A stretch of 28,210 nucleotides of DNA, from the NCBI GenBank assembly GCA_038214535.1, contig JBBQRS010000064.1, positions 1-28,210 of the forward strand, in the 5' to 3' direction. The stretch's first letter is position 1; every line of letters starts with the position of its first letter. A model generated the notes under the pieces. That model had not been told where the DNA came from and did no database searches. It worked only from the letters and a program-made list of their open reading frames with translations. This DNA comes from JBBQRS01 sp038214535. Its GTDB lineage: Bacteria; Chloroflexota; Anaerolineae; CG2-30-64-16. A program made the position numbers and the translations under genes. This document shows positions 15,257 to 25,925 of the stretch, piece by piece.

Positions 15257-15766
15257 ATGGCGAGTCCTATTGTCGAATATGATCCAGTCAGTCACATCAC
15301 TGCCGGCGCGCTAGGTACCACCGGCGCGCGCACCTTTTACGTACAAGCCGAACGCGGGCTGGACCGCGTGACCCTGCTCTGTGAAAAGGAGCAGGTGTTG
15401 GCCCTGAGCGAAGCCGTTGATGAGATGATCGAGAATCTCCAAAACGAGTTCGGCGTCGCGTCGGAGAAGGGCGCACCCTACGATGACGTGAAGATGAGCG
15501 TCCGCGAACCGGTTGATCCGCTTTTCCGCGCCGGCGCGATGGCGCTGGGTTATGACGCTGGTCGCGATCGCGTCCTGCTGGTGATTCAGGAAGTGATGGA
15601 CGAAGACGCGGAAAGCGACCCGCGTGAGGTGCGTTTCTATGCCACGCGACCCCAAATGCAGATATTGAGCGCCTACGCCAAAGATATTGTGGGACGTGGC
15701 CGGTCGCCGGAGCAGCGCGCCCTGCAAGGCGAGGCGCACGTCCGGCGCAACGGGCACGGGGAATAA
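15257..15766 (+). CDS. DUF3090 family protein
   Basis: This 169-residue protein matches DUF3090, known from Actinobacteria and Chloroflexota and of unknown function. Recognisable parts are ARTFYVQAERGLDRVTLLCE (24-43) followed by KEQVLALSEAVDEMI, a central acidic PVDPLFRAGAMALGYD, and VRFYATRPQMQILSAYAKDI (about 124-143). The length is typical. It has its own promoter and Shine-Dalgarno and ends at an intrinsic terminator, so it is likely monocistronic. In Actinobacteria the family sits beside genes linked to mycothiol synthesis; nothing of that kind is nearby here. Confidence 0.88.
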   Translation: MASPIVEYDPVSHITAGALGTTGARTFYVQAERGLDRVTLLCEKEQVLALSEAVDEMIENLQNEFGVASEKGAPYDDVKMSVREPVDPLFRAGAMALGYDAGRDRVLLVIQEVMDEDAESDPREVRFYATRPQMQILSAYAKDIVGRGRSPEQRALQGEAHVRRNGHGE

Positions 15767-15796
15767 GGCCGCTCCTATCGCCGGTCATCTGATGCG

Positions 15797-15830
15797 CCCT
15801 GGCAGCCAATGACTGCCGGGGCCTTTTATT
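15797..15830 (+). terminator. Intrinsic terminator after the DUF3090 gene
   Basis: Arms 15797-15805 and 15813-15821 form a 9-bp stem (one G-T pair) with a 7-nt loop. It is followed by CCTTTTATT. Confidence 0.8.
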
Positions 15831-15847
15831 GTGCAGAGAAGCTCTCG

Positions 15848-15912
15848 CGACTATCCTTGCGGAGTGCGCACGCCACGAGGTGCGCCAGATGCGCACTCCG
15901 CAGGGATAGTCG
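15848..15912. repeat. Long intergenic palindrome, copy 2 of the AGTGCGCA-core family
   Basis: Arms 15848-15870 and 15890-15912 pair over 23 bp with one G-T wobble around a 19-nt spacer. The inner arm GCGGAGTGCGCA is identical to the outer arm of the palindrome at 21360-21428. It lies between the DUF3090 terminator and the next start codon, so it probably sits in or near the leader of the DUF255 gene. Confidence 0.8.
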
Positions 15913-15935
15913 GAGCGAAAGGATATGTTGTAATC

Positions 15936-18050
<2,115 letters not shown>

Positions 18051-18063
18051 TCAAGGGGATACA

Positions 18064-20724
18064 ATGACCGATACGATCGAGCGGTTTGCGAAGTGGACGG
18101 TCCGGCTGGTTATTTCGATCATCGGCAACGCAGCGGCGCTCACCGTCAGCGCGCTGATCCTGTCGCACATGAATTTCGTGGCGACGTCGTTGGGTTCGCC
18201 GCTGCAACAGGCCGCGGCGGCGGCCATGCTGATCGGCCTCATTAACCTCCTGCTGCGCCCGCTTGTGTTATGGATTTCGCGCCCGTTGGGGTTCTTCCTG
18301 CTCTTCGGGGTGGGATTTCTCCTGAATGCCGCCGCCCTCGCCATTGCGGCCTGGCTGCTGCCCGGTTTCGAGCTGAGCGGCATCCTGACTATAATCCTTG
18401 CCAGCTTCATCGCAACTCTGGTCAACGTGGTGATCGCGAGCGTGCTCAACCTGGGGGATGAGGACACCTATTACCGGAGGCGTATCGAGGCCAAAGCGGC
18501 GGCAACGCCGTTTCCGGCGGCAGACGAGCCGGGTCGCAAGCTGGTGATGCTGGAGATTGATGGCCTGAGTTATCACCACCTGAAAAAGGCGCTTGCCGAT
18601 GGGCGTATGCCGACGTTACAGGCGATGATTGAGGAAGAGGGCTATGTGCTGTCGAAGGTGGATTGCGGCATTCCCTCGCAAACGTCCGCGTGTCAGGCGG
18701 GCATCATGTTCGGCGACAACGACGACATCCCGGCCTATCGGTGGTACGACAAGACGCAGGATAAACTGATCGTATCGGCCAGCGACGCCGGCGAGCTTAA
18801 TGCCCGCTATGCGCAGGGTTTGGGCCTGATGCGCGGCGGTTCCAGCGTTTCCAATATGCTGAACGGCGACGCTTACAAGTCGTTGATGACCGCTGCCGAC
18901 TTGATCTCACCTAAGAAAGAAGAAGCCAAGCTGCGGGCGGATGATGTGTACTTGTTGATGCTCAACCCCTCGTTCCTGCTCAATACCATTGTGCGCGTGT
19001 TGGGGATGGTGGTCGTCGAGCTGTGGGAGGGTTGGCAGCAACGCATTCACAATGTTTATCCGCGGCTCAACCGATTGGAACATTTCTACCCGTTTACGCG
19101 CGCGGCGACCTCCGTCTTTTTGCGCGACTTCGGAGTGAGCTTCGCCATGATGGATATCGTGCGCGGCTCGCCATCCATCTACGTCACGTGGCCGGGTTAT
19201 GATGAAGTCGCGCACCATTCGGGGCCATGGACCAGCGATGCCTTCAACGACTTGGCCCGCTATGATAAGGCCATTGCGCGCGTGCGCAGCACGATCAAAG
19301 AGAAGGCGCGGGGGTATTATGATCTCATTCTCCTGTCGGATCACGGCCAATCGTTCGGGCCGACCTTCTTACAGCGCTATGGTGTAACCATCAAGGATTT
19401 TATCGAACAGCAGTTGCCGGCGGGCATGACGGTCACGTCTGCGATCGGCGGCGATACGGGCGCGATCGTGCTGGCATCGGCAGAGGTTGAGTTGCATAAC
19501 GCCCAGAAATCAGAGGGGCGTGGCCGCGCCGCGCAGCAAATCGCCAAACAGGGCAACAAGCTCTTCGATCGCACCACCGCGGCGGAAAAGGCGCGCGTCG
19601 CTGCCTCTTTGAAACCGGCCAACGTCACAGCCTATGGCAGCGGCAATCTGGCCCAGGTCTACTTCGATCTCTTCCCGCGCAAGATCACGCTGAACGAACT
19701 CAACGCGGCTTGCCCCGGCACGGTGGATGTGCTCGTGCAGCACGAAGGGATCGGGCTGGTGTGCGGCTATCTGGACGATGGAACGCCGGTTGCGCTGGGG
19801 AAGACCGGCGAGCGCAATCTGCATACGGGTGAGGTCACAGGTGATGACCCGCTGCTGATGTACGCGCCGGCGCAGGGATATGGCGCCTCCACCGTCGAAA
19901 CGCGCGCCTGGCAGACGCGCCGCGTGATGGACTTTCCCCACGCGGGAGACCTGATGCTCATCAGCACGGTGTACCCCGACGGCACGGTGGCAGCGCTGGA
20001 AGAGTTGATCGGCAGTCACGGCGGCATGGGCGGCGAACAAACGGACGCGTTCATCTTTCATCCGCCGGATTTGCCGATGGTGGAAACTCGCAACGCGATT
20101 GACGTCTTTCCTGTTCTAAATGAATTTCGTGGGTCGCCCATCCCGCCGCCGGGGCCGGTCGCGCCGGAGCCGAAATCGGTGGACTGGATGTGGGCTAACC
20201 TGTGGACCGGGCTGACGATGGTGCGCACGTGGTCGGAGCACGTGTTCCGCTGCATGATTCCCGACCGTGAGGCATTCCAGGGTGTCGTGAAGGACCCGCT
20301 GATGACCGGCCCGGCCCTGTTGGTCGGGGTGCTGGGTTCGATGTTGCTGGCACTCTTCAGGGGCAGCTTCTTATTGGCCACCGTGGCAATTTATGGCGCA
20401 GGGTTGTTGCTCACGCGCAAGGGTTCGTTCGCAAAAACGACGCGCGCGATGGGGTTCGCGCAGAGCCCGGCCATTTTGCTGCCACTGGCGCTTTACAAGC
20501 CGCTTGCGCCTGTGGTCAATTTAATCGTTCATCTCCTGATGATTGTCGGCGTATGGACCGCCGCCGCCGTCGCGCATGAGGCGAAAGGCTGGAAGGTCGT
20601 CGTGTTACCGTTGATTTATACCCTGGTGACTGTGATTGCCGTCGGTTCGGTGACCGTGATTCTCGGCGGCGCGGCCGTTAGCGTGGCGAGCGTCCTTGAA
20701 ACGCTCGGATTCGTCACGCCATAA
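18064..20724 (+). CDS. Membrane fusion: phage-holin-4/YvlD-like domain plus alkaline-phosphatase-superfamily phosphodiesterase
   Basis: This 886-residue protein has three parts. Residues 1-130 hold about four TM helices of the Phage_holin_4_2/YvlD type (LIGLINLLLRPLVLWISRPLGF). Residues about 158-680 form an alkaline-phosphatase-superfamily domain with metal-site residues D166 (EIDGLSYHHL), T207 as candidate nucleophile (IPSQTSACQ), D380/H384 (GYDEVAHH) and D426/H427 (LLSDHGQSFG). The C-terminal part, about 740-880, has several further TM helices. AGGGGAT precedes the ATG at 18064. The domain order suggests a membrane-anchored phosphodiesterase; substrate unknown (lipid headgroup, nucleotide or wall polymer are all possible). 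The N-terminal domain need not be phage-derived, as YvlD-type proteins are chromosomal. Confidence 0.82.
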   Translation: MTDTIERFAKWTVRLVISIIGNAAALTVSALILSHMNFVATSLGSPLQQAAAAAMLIGLINLLLRPLVLWISRPLGFFLLFGVGFLLNAAALAIAAWLLPGFELSGILTIILASFIATLVNVVIASVLNLGDEDTYYRRRIEAKAAATPFPAADEPGRKLVMLEIDGLSYHHLKKALADGRMPTLQAMIEEEGYVLSKVDCGIPSQTSACQAGIMFGDNDDIPAYRWYDKTQDKLIVSASDAGELNARYAQGLGLMRGGSSVSNMLNGDAYKSLMTAADLISPKKEEAKLRADDVYLLMLNPSFLLNTIVRVLGMVVVELWEGWQQRIHNVYPRLNRLEHFYPFTRAATSVFLRDFGVSFAMMDIVRGSPSIYVTWPGYDEVAHHSGPWTSDAFNDLARYDKAIARVRSTIKEKARGYYDLILLSDHGQSFGPTFLQRYGVTIKDFIEQQLPAGMTVTSAIGGDTGAIVLASAEVELHNAQKSEGRGRAAQQIAKQGNKLFDRTTAAEKARVAASLKPANVTAYGSGNLAQVYFDLFPRKITLNELNAACPGTVDVLVQHEGIGLVCGYLDDGTPVALGKTGERNLHTGEVTGDDPLLMYAPAQGYGASTVETRAWQTRRVMDFPHAGDLMLISTVYPDGTVAALEELIGSHGGMGGEQTDAFIFHPPDLPMVETRNAIDVFPVLNEFRGSPIPPPGPVAPEPKSVDWMWANLWTGLTMVRTWSEHVFRCMIPDREAFQGVVKDPLMTGPALLVGVLGSMLLALFRGSFLLATVAIYGAGLLLTRKGSFAKTTRAMGFAQSPAILLPLALYKPLAPVVNLIVHLLMIVGVWTAAAVAHEAKGWKVVVLPLIYTLVTVIAVGSVTVILGGAAVSVASVLETLGFVTP

Positions 20725-20775
20725 TCTGCGCTGCGTCGGACGACATATGAAGGACAAATAGCGCACTTTTGGGTC

Positions 20776-20804
20776 TTGTCAAACTCGCAAATTTGGTGTA
20801 ATGT
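20776..20804 (+). promoter_or_regulatory. Sigma70-type promoter for the four-TM protein
   Basis: TTGTCA (20776-20781) and TAATGT (20799-20804) are separated by 17 bp. The following ATG (20855) has GGAGGA 5-6 nt upstream. Confidence 0.65.
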
Positions 20805-20854
20805 GGGCAATTAAGCGAGATTCGTCGCTTGATCTTTTCTTGTGGAGGATTGTC

Positions 20855-21286
20855 ATGACGTACAAACCATCTGTCCCGCCTGCACCCCAACGTACGCTGG
20901 CGGTCATGATCCTGGCCGCGCTGGCCGTAATCGCGGGCATCCTGGCCTTGCTCGACGCCGCTCGCTACATGGGGTGGCTGCCCATCACGATAACCACTAT
21001 ACTGGGCGACCTGAGTTTTGTTCTGCCCAGCGCCCGGTGGTTCGCGGCGATCATGTCGGCCATCGTCGGGGTCATTTACTTTGTTGTGGCCGCGTGGATC
21101 TGGAACCTCAACCCATCCGGCTGGCTGTTCGTCGTGGTGATGGCGGTGATTAATCTGGTATTCCTGTTCCTGGCAATCCTGGGGCGATCTACTTTCAGCT
21201 CGGTGGCGCTCCAGCTCATCGTCAACGCCGCGGTGTTGATCCTCGCGTTGATTCCAAGCACAAAGGCCGCCTTCCGAGTGCGGTAG
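20855..21286 (+). CDS. Four-TM membrane protein of unknown function
   Basis: This 143-residue protein has four predicted TM helices (about 15-34, 45-80 with an interruption, 86-108, 114-138) after a short Pro-rich N-terminus (MTYKPSVPPAPQRT). No motif names a family; it resembles small uncharacterised Chloroflexota membrane proteins. The start at 20855 is supported by GGAGGA and the promoter upstream; an in-frame ATG at 20801 lies within the -10 element and is rejected. A hairpin terminator follows within 30 bp. Confidence 0.75.
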   Translation: MTYKPSVPPAPQRTLAVMILAALAVIAGILALLDAARYMGWLPITITTILGDLSFVLPSARWFAAIMSAIVGVIYFVVAAWIWNLNPSGWLFVVVMAVINLVFLFLAILGRSTFSSVALQLIVNAAVLILALIPSTKAAFRVR

Positions 21287-21305
21287 CGGCTGATTGATTC
21301 AACTC

Positions 21306-21350
21306 AAAAAGGCCCCGGCAGCATCAACGCTGTCGAGGCCTTTGAAATTT
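21306..21350. terminator. Bidirectional hairpin terminator between convergent genes
   Basis: The outer stem is AAAGGCC (21308-21314) with GGCCTTT (21337-21343). The inner stem is 21316-21322 with 21329-21335 (one G-T pair), with a 6-nt loop. In the minus direction TTTTTGAG follows, serving the nfo operon. In the plus direction the T run is short (TTTGAAATTT). Confidence 0.75.
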
Positions 21351-21359
21351 AAACATCTT

Positions 21360-21428
21360 CGCGGAGTGCGCATCCTCAGCTGCGCAACGGCGCAACAGAG
21401 ATGCGCAGCTGAGGATGCGCACTCCGCG
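21360..21428. repeat. Long intergenic palindrome, copy 3 of the AGTGCGCA-core family
   Basis: Arms 21360-21386 and 21402-21428 are perfect 27-bp inverted repeats around a 15-nt spacer. The outer 12 bp, GCGGAGTGCGCA, equal the inner arm of the palindrome at 15848-15912. It lies between the nfo stop codon and the shared terminator, so it would be part of the nfo mRNA 3' end. Confidence 0.85.
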
Positions 21429-21440
21429 GGCGCGATTCGT

Positions 21441-22292
21441 TTATGTCGGTTCGATCAGGCCACGCAAGAGGGTGAGATTTTCCACGTCCTCGTGCATGTC
21501 CTCGCTCTTTGGCGTCTCCAGGATCATCGGCACGCCGGCGAAACGGGAATCGTTGAGGATGAAGCCGAAGGGAGCCAGACCCAGAAAGCCCGACCCGATG
21601 CCGTCATGCCGATCAACGCGCGAGCCGAGGTCCTTCTTGCTGTCGTTGAAGTGGAAGCCCTTGATCCGCTCGAGGCCGACCACGCGGTCGAACTCATCCA
21701 TCGTCGCCGCGTAGGTTTCCGGCGTGCGGATGTCGTAACCGGCGGCGAAGATGTGGCACGTATCCACGCAAAAGCCGATCCTCTCCGGCTCTTTGACGCC
21801 GTCCATCATGGCGCGCAGTTGCTCGAACCGATAGCCCAGGTGCGTCCCCTGCCCGGCGGTCGTTTCCAGGAGGGTCAGGGTTTTGTGGTCCGGCGTCATG
21901 GCGTGTACTTCATCCAACCCGGCCACGATGCGCGCGATGCCCGCTTCCTCGCCCTTGCCCATGTGCCCGCCCGGATGCAACACGACGCCGACCAGTTTCA
22001 GGGCATCGGCGCGCACGATTTCATCGGCCATGGCGTTGATCGAACGCTGCCAGAGCGCATCATCCGGCGATCCCAGGTTGATCAGATAGGCGGAATGCGA
22101 GATCACGACCTCGATGCCCGTCTCGCCCTGCACCTCGAACCAGCGTTCGATCTCTTCGGGCGGTGTGGGTTTTTGTTCCCAACGATTCTGATTCTTGGTG
22201 AAGATTTGCGTTGTATTGATATCAATGGATTGCGCCCGTTCGAGCGCCTTGCTGACCCCGCCGGCCGCGGACATGTGCGCGCCAAGTAGCAT
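21441..22292 (-). CDS. nfo: Deoxyribonuclease IV (AP endonuclease Nfo)
   Basis: This 283-residue zinc-dependent apurinic/apyrimidinic endonuclease of base-excision repair has a TIM-barrel fold. The zinc ligands line up with the family: H66 (SHSAYL), H106 (LHPGGH), E143 (LLETTAGQG), D177 and H180 (CVDTCHIFAAGYD), H214 (FHFNDSK), D227/H229 (RVDRHDGIG) and E259 (ILETP). The length is normal. The ATG at 22292 begins 2 bp after the adenosyltransferase stop, with GGAGGG inside the end of that gene, so the two are cotranscribed. A terminator and a palindrome lie downstream. Confidence 0.96.
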   Translation of the reverse strand: MLLGAHMSAAGGVSKALERAQSIDINTTQIFTKNQNRWEQKPTPPEEIERWFEVQGETGIEVVISHSAYLINLGSPDDALWQRSINAMADEIVRADALKLVGVVLHPGGHMGKGEEAGIARIVAGLDEVHAMTPDHKTLTLLETTAGQGTHLGYRFEQLRAMMDGVKEPERIGFCVDTCHIFAAGYDIRTPETYAATMDEFDRVVGLERIKGFHFNDSKKDLGSRVDRHDGIGSGFLGLAPFGFILNDSRFAGVPMILETPKSEDMHEDVENLTLLRGLIEPT

Positions 22293-22294
22293 GT

Positions 22295-22858
22295 CTACCC
22301 TCCGTCCTTCTCTGAAGCAAGCGTGAATGATGTCACGCCTGCGGCTTTGTCTTCGATACGCCCCATGACGAACAAGAGGGACGATAACCGGTTCAGGTAG
22401 CGCATGGCCGTGTCGTCGCGCAATTCGCCGTCGTGGGTCAGGCGGGTGACCCGGCGCTCGGCCCGGCGCACCACTGTGCGCGCAACATCCAGCGTCGCGC
22501 CCGCGACGCTGTCGCCGGGGATGATGAAGGCGCGCGGAAGTTCCACTTCGTTCCCCAGTTCATCCAGCATTTGTTCGAGCCAGGGCAGCCGCTCTTCAGA
22601 AAGCCAGGGGGGGCGCGTTGCTGTTTCGGGAACCGTCGCCAGGTCGGACATCATACCGTAGAGGTCGCGCTGGATCGCCAGCAAGAGCGCCGCGATGCGC
22701 GAGTCTTTGGATTGGGCGCGCGCCAGCCCGAGGAACGCGGAAGCTTCATCTACCGTGCCATATGACTCGGGGCGCGCCGAGTACTTCGGCACGCGCTCGC
22801 GGCCGAGGATGCCCGTGTAGCCGTCGTCGCCGGTTTTGGTGTACCATTTCGTTGTCAT
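22295..22858 (-). CDS. PduO-type cob(I)alamin adenosyltransferase
   Basis: This 187-residue enzyme transfers the adenosyl group of ATP to cob(I)alamin or cob(I)yrinate diamide, making coenzyme B12. The N-terminal ATP-binding signature YTKTGDDGYTGILG (6-19) is followed by YGTVDEASAFLGLARA (33-48). The helical bundle carries VARTVVRRAERRVTRL and RYLNRLSSLLFVMGR with the conserved arginines and asparagine. The ATG at 22858 has AGGAT 7 nt upstream. It lies in the minus-strand run between DUF2231 and nfo. No B12-dependent enzyme is in the window. Confidence 0.93.
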   Translation of the reverse strand: MTTKWYTKTGDDGYTGILGRERVPKYSARPESYGTVDEASAFLGLARAQSKDSRIAALLLAIQRDLYGMMSDLATVPETATRPPWLSEERLPWLEQMLDELGNEVELPRAFIIPGDSVAGATLDVARTVVRRAERRVTRLTHDGELRDDTAMRYLNRLSSLLFVMGRIEDKAAGVTSFTLASEKDGG

Positions 22859-22881
22859 CCGTTATCCTATCTGTTTTCTTT

Positions 22882-22890
22882 ATGATACCA
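22882..22890 (-). promoter_or_regulatory. Possible extended -10 promoter for the adenosyltransferase-nfo pair
   Basis: The minus strand reads TGGTATCAT, an extended -10 (TGnTATCAT), about 24 nt before the start codon in the 37-bp gap. No clear -35 is seen. It could give nfo expression independent of the longer operon. Confidence 0.35.
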
Positions 22891-22895
22891 CAGCA

Positions 22896-23345
22896 TCACG
22901 GCGCGCTGACGCCTACACCGAGATGAAAGACCAACTGGCCGCCCAGCCAGCTTTCGACCAGGACCAGCGCGGCGACCAAAATCAGCAGCCCGACGTAAGC
23001 CCAGCGATGCCGTGAGAAGACCTGCCGGTCGCGCAGCGGCCAGTAGAGCGCCAGCCCCAACGTGATTACCAGCGCGATGCCGGTGGTGATGTGCAGGTTG
23101 ATCGTGCTGACGACTGCGGCGTCACCACCGGCGCGCGATTGGTCAATCAGGCCGGTCGCGATGGAGACTAACACCCCCAGCCAACCCAGCAGCAGCGTCA
23201 CGCGGCCATATTGCAACCACTTCGCGGCGCGCTCGTCTCCCCGGCGCGCTAAGATGGCGCTCAGGATGATGAAGGCCACACCGACCAACGTCAACGCGAT
23301 GGGGAAATGCACCGTGCGCGGGTGAAACGGGAAGAGGGAGTCCAT
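22896..23345 (-). CDS. DUF2231 four-TM membrane protein
   Basis: This 149-residue protein opens with the DUF2231 hallmark FHPRTVHFPIALTLVG (7-22) and has four TM helices (about 12-33, 48-67, 85-103, 116-135). The conserved histidines and the arrangement recall heme-binding or redox-related membrane proteins, but the family has no settled function. The start ATG at 23345 lies 41 bp after the amylase stop. It is part of the leftward run. Confidence 0.85.
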   Translation of the reverse strand: MDSLFPFHPRTVHFPIALTLVGVAFIILSAILARRGDERAAKWLQYGRVTLLLGWLGVLVSIATGLIDQSRAGGDAAVVSTINLHITTGIALVITLGLALYWPLRDRQVFSRHRWAYVGLLILVAALVLVESWLGGQLVFHLGVGVSAP

Positions 23346-23386
23346 GGGTCAGCGCCTCGAGTGAGACAAGTTTGGAAATATAAAAC

Positions 23387-25114
23387 TCACGGCGTGAACC
23401 GGATGATGTAGCCGGTGCGCGGCGCAAGCGTCTCGATGGGGCGATAATCGCTGAATTGGCCCGCGCCATCCACCAGGGCCGGCGCGGCCACTTCTACGCC
23501 GTGCAGCAACTCGGTGACTTCGGCTACGGCAGGCAAGCTGCCTGCCGTCAGACTCAAGACATATTCGCTCTCCGGCTTGTCGTTAAGGTTGAACAATGCC
23601 AGCAGCGTCTCATCGGGCGTCTGGCGCAGGAACGCATAGACCCGCCGGTTGTCGGCCTCGACCGGAATCCACGTACCCTGGCGCAAGGCCGAGTGCTCGT
23701 TGCGCAGCCCGATCAGCGTCCGGTAGAGCGAAAGCAGCGAATCGGGATCGGCGCTCTCGACCTCGACGTTGACCGTCTCATAGCCGGGATTGAGCGGTTG
23801 CCAGGGGGTCGCATCCGAGAAGCCGGCGTTAGCGCCCGCCGTCCACTGCATGGGCGTGCGAATCTTCTCATCGGGCTTCTGGCCCGTCATGCCGATCTCT
23901 TCACCGTAATAGATGAAGGGGACGCCGGGCAAGGTCAGCAGGATCGTTGCCGCCAGCTTTGCGCGGTCGGTCTTGTACGCCAGTTGCGACATCACGCGGT
24001 TCTGGTCGTGGTTGGTGAGGAACGGCGCATACTGGCCGGGCGGGAAGCTTTCCTGTGCCGTGTTCAGCGCCCCGGCCAGGGCGCTGCGGTCACGATTGTT
24101 GATGGATGAAATGATGGAAGTCGCCAGGTCGAACTCGAAGACCGCATCTACCTTTTGGCCGACGTACTTCGCCGCCGTCTCCGTGTTGGTCCACACCTCG
24201 CCTACGGCGAACGCGTCCGGCTTCACCGATTTGTATGCATCATAGAAGTCGCTCAGCCAGGTGAAGGTCTGCGGCGCATTTTCCAACACCGCGCCGTCCT
24301 CGTACAGGTGGCGGATCGCATCCAGCCGGAAGCCGTCTACGCCCATCTCTTCCAGCCAGTAGCGCGTGACATTGAGCATTTCTTCCGTGACGGCGGGATT
24401 GTTGTAGTTCAGATCGGGCATCCCTTCCGAGAAGATGCCGTAATACCACCGGTCGCCCAGGGGATGCCATACGTTTTGCCCCCACGGCCCCTTCGTGCCG
24501 GGGTCTTCGTCGGACCAGATGTACCAGTCGTGGTACGGAGAGTTCTTATCGGCGGCCTGTTGGAACCAGGGGTGTTCGCTGGAGGTGTGATTGAGCACCA
24601 GGTCAACGATGACCTCGATGCCGCGCGCGTGCGCCTCCTCGATCAGCCGTTTGAAGTCTTCGTTCGTCCCGTAGTCCGCGTTAATCGTGTAGTAATCGGT
24701 CACGTCATAACCGTGATAGCTGGGCGACTGCGCGACGGGCATCAGCCAGATGCCGGTGATGCCCAGATCGGCATCGGTGTTTGGGTCGCCGTCGTTGAGG
24801 TAATCCAGTCGCTCGATCAGGCCTTGCAGGTCACCGATCCCGTCGTTGGTGAGCGGCCCGGTGGTAGAGTCGGCAAAGGAACGGACGAACGCCTCGTAGA
24901 ACACGGTGTCGTTCCACCACGGCAGGGCAGTGACGGGTGTGCTTGTGGCGGGCGGCTGCGTGGGCGCGGTTGTCGCGGTCGGCTGCACGGTTGCAGTCGG
25001 CGCAACCGTTGCCGTGGGTGAGGCTGGCGGCAGAGGCGTCGCCGCAGAAGCGCAGGCCACAAGGATGACCGCGGTCAGGAAGAGCAAGCACGCGGCCTTG
25101 CGGGTCTTCGTCAT
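23387..25114 (-). CDS. GH13 alpha-amylase-family lipoprotein
   Basis: This 575-residue secreted glycoside hydrolase would cleave alpha-glucans at the cell surface. A lipoprotein signal (LLFLTAVILVAC, Cys21) and a Pro/Thr-rich tether (27-64) precede the barrel (about 67-490). GH13 regions are DLVLNHTSS with H176, GFRLDAIRHL with nucleophile D265, GEVW with acid E306, and LTNHDQNR with D370. A beta-sandwich C-domain ends the protein. GIGDLQGLIERLDYL and the overall order resemble extracellular alpha-amylases and oligo-1,6-glucosidases; specificity is uncertain. The ATG at 25114 starts the signal peptide but lacks a clear Shine-Dalgarno; it lies 20 bp after the metallophosphoesterase stop. Confidence 0.93.
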   Translation of the reverse strand: MTKTRKAACLLFLTAVILVACASAATPLPPASPTATVAPTATVQPTATTAPTQPPATSTPVTALPWWNDTVFYEAFVRSFADSTTGPLTNDGIGDLQGLIERLDYLNDGDPNTDADLGITGIWLMPVAQSPSYHGYDVTDYYTINADYGTNEDFKRLIEEAHARGIEVIVDLVLNHTSSEHPWFQQAADKNSPYHDWYIWSDEDPGTKGPWGQNVWHPLGDRWYYGIFSEGMPDLNYNNPAVTEEMLNVTRYWLEEMGVDGFRLDAIRHLYEDGAVLENAPQTFTWLSDFYDAYKSVKPDAFAVGEVWTNTETAAKYVGQKVDAVFEFDLATSIISSINNRDRSALAGALNTAQESFPPGQYAPFLTNHDQNRVMSQLAYKTDRAKLAATILLTLPGVPFIYYGEEIGMTGQKPDEKIRTPMQWTAGANAGFSDATPWQPLNPGYETVNVEVESADPDSLLSLYRTLIGLRNEHSALRQGTWIPVEADNRRVYAFLRQTPDETLLALFNLNDKPESEYVLSLTAGSLPAVAEVTELLHGVEVAAPALVDGAGQFSDYRPIETLAPRTGYIIRFTP

Positions 25115-25134
25115 AGAGAAACGCTGGAAGTCGC

Positions 25135-25908
25135 TCAGCCCAACACGAACGCGGCTTGTGGGGCCGGGGCCGGATAACCGCACAGCTTCAGGCGCTCGGC
25201 GAAATGTTTGCCGCGGGGCAGCCCGCCATAGAGCATCTCGTGGATCACTTCGGGCACGGAATACGCGACCCGGTGATGTTCCGCCTGCCAGCGACGACCA
25301 TCCCAGGTCAGAGTGGCATAGGCCGCGCGCGGATCGCCGTCCATGGGCAGCCCAGCGCTCGCCACGTCCACCAGCAGGCGATTGCGCCAGACCCGCTGAT
25401 AGGGCGTGTGGATGTGACCGAACGCCAGAACTTGCCAGTCGGGTTCGCGTCCATCTACGACCAGCAACAGCGCATCTAGCTCGGCGTCCGTCAGGGTGCG
25501 GCGCAAATCGTGCTCTTGGTCGGATGGGTTGGCGTGGACGACCAACAGGTCATGGCCGGACGCGGACGAAACGCGATGCGAGAATGGCAGGTTGGCAAGA
25601 TAATTGCTCCGGGCTTCACCCAGCCGCTCTTGCATCCAGGCGAGATGCTCGCCGAACCGGGCTTGCTGCTTGCCGAAGGGCGTGTCCTCAGGCGTGCGGG
25701 CGAAGAAGGCGTCGGTGTTGCCCTGGATGACCGTCGCGCCCAGCGCCTGGACGCGATCCACCACCTCCGCGGGCCAGGGGCCGGACCACACCAGATCGCC
25801 GGCCACGATGACTTGATCGAACGGCCCACGTGATGCGATGTCGGCCAGCACCGCGTCGAGGGCCATGAGATTGCCGTGAATGTCCGAAAGAAGCGCGACA
25901 CGCGTCAT
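25135..25908 (-). CDS. Metallophosphoesterase (YfcE/calcineurin-like)
   Basis: This 257-residue phosphoesterase has a two-metal site. Ligands are visible as D9 and H11 (LLSDIHGNLMAL), D38 (VAGDLVWSG), N64 (QGNTDAF), H125 (VVHANP), and H165 and H167 (FGHIHTPY). The pattern fits the single-domain YfcE/DUF2437-like family acting on phosphodiesters or nucleotides; its natural substrate is unknown. The ATG at 25908 follows AAGGAG at a long spacing; a TTG at 25929 overlapping the degV stop is possible. It sits second in a leftward run headed by the degV gene. Confidence 0.9.
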   Translation of the reverse strand: MTRVALLSDIHGNLMALDAVLADIASRGPFDQVIVAGDLVWSGPWPAEVVDRVQALGATVIQGNTDAFFARTPEDTPFGKQQARFGEHLAWMQERLGEARSNYLANLPFSHRVSSASGHDLLVVHANPSDQEHDLRRTLTDAELDALLLVVDGREPDWQVLAFGHIHTPYQRVWRNRLLVDVASAGLPMDGDPRAAYATLTWDGRRWQAEHHRVAYSVPEVIHEMLYGGLPRGKHFAERLKLCGYPAPAPQAAFVLG

Positions 25909-25925
25909 TGCGTTACTCTTCTCCT

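Noticed and set aside
18064..18460. Phage holin indicating a prophage
   Set aside because: The Phage_holin_4_2 label also covers chromosomal YvlD-type proteins; the domain is fused to a phosphodiesterase and no other phage genes are present.
21360..21428. CRISPR repeat or attachment site
   Set aside because: There is a single palindrome with no regular array of repeats and spacers, no cas genes and no integrase nearby.
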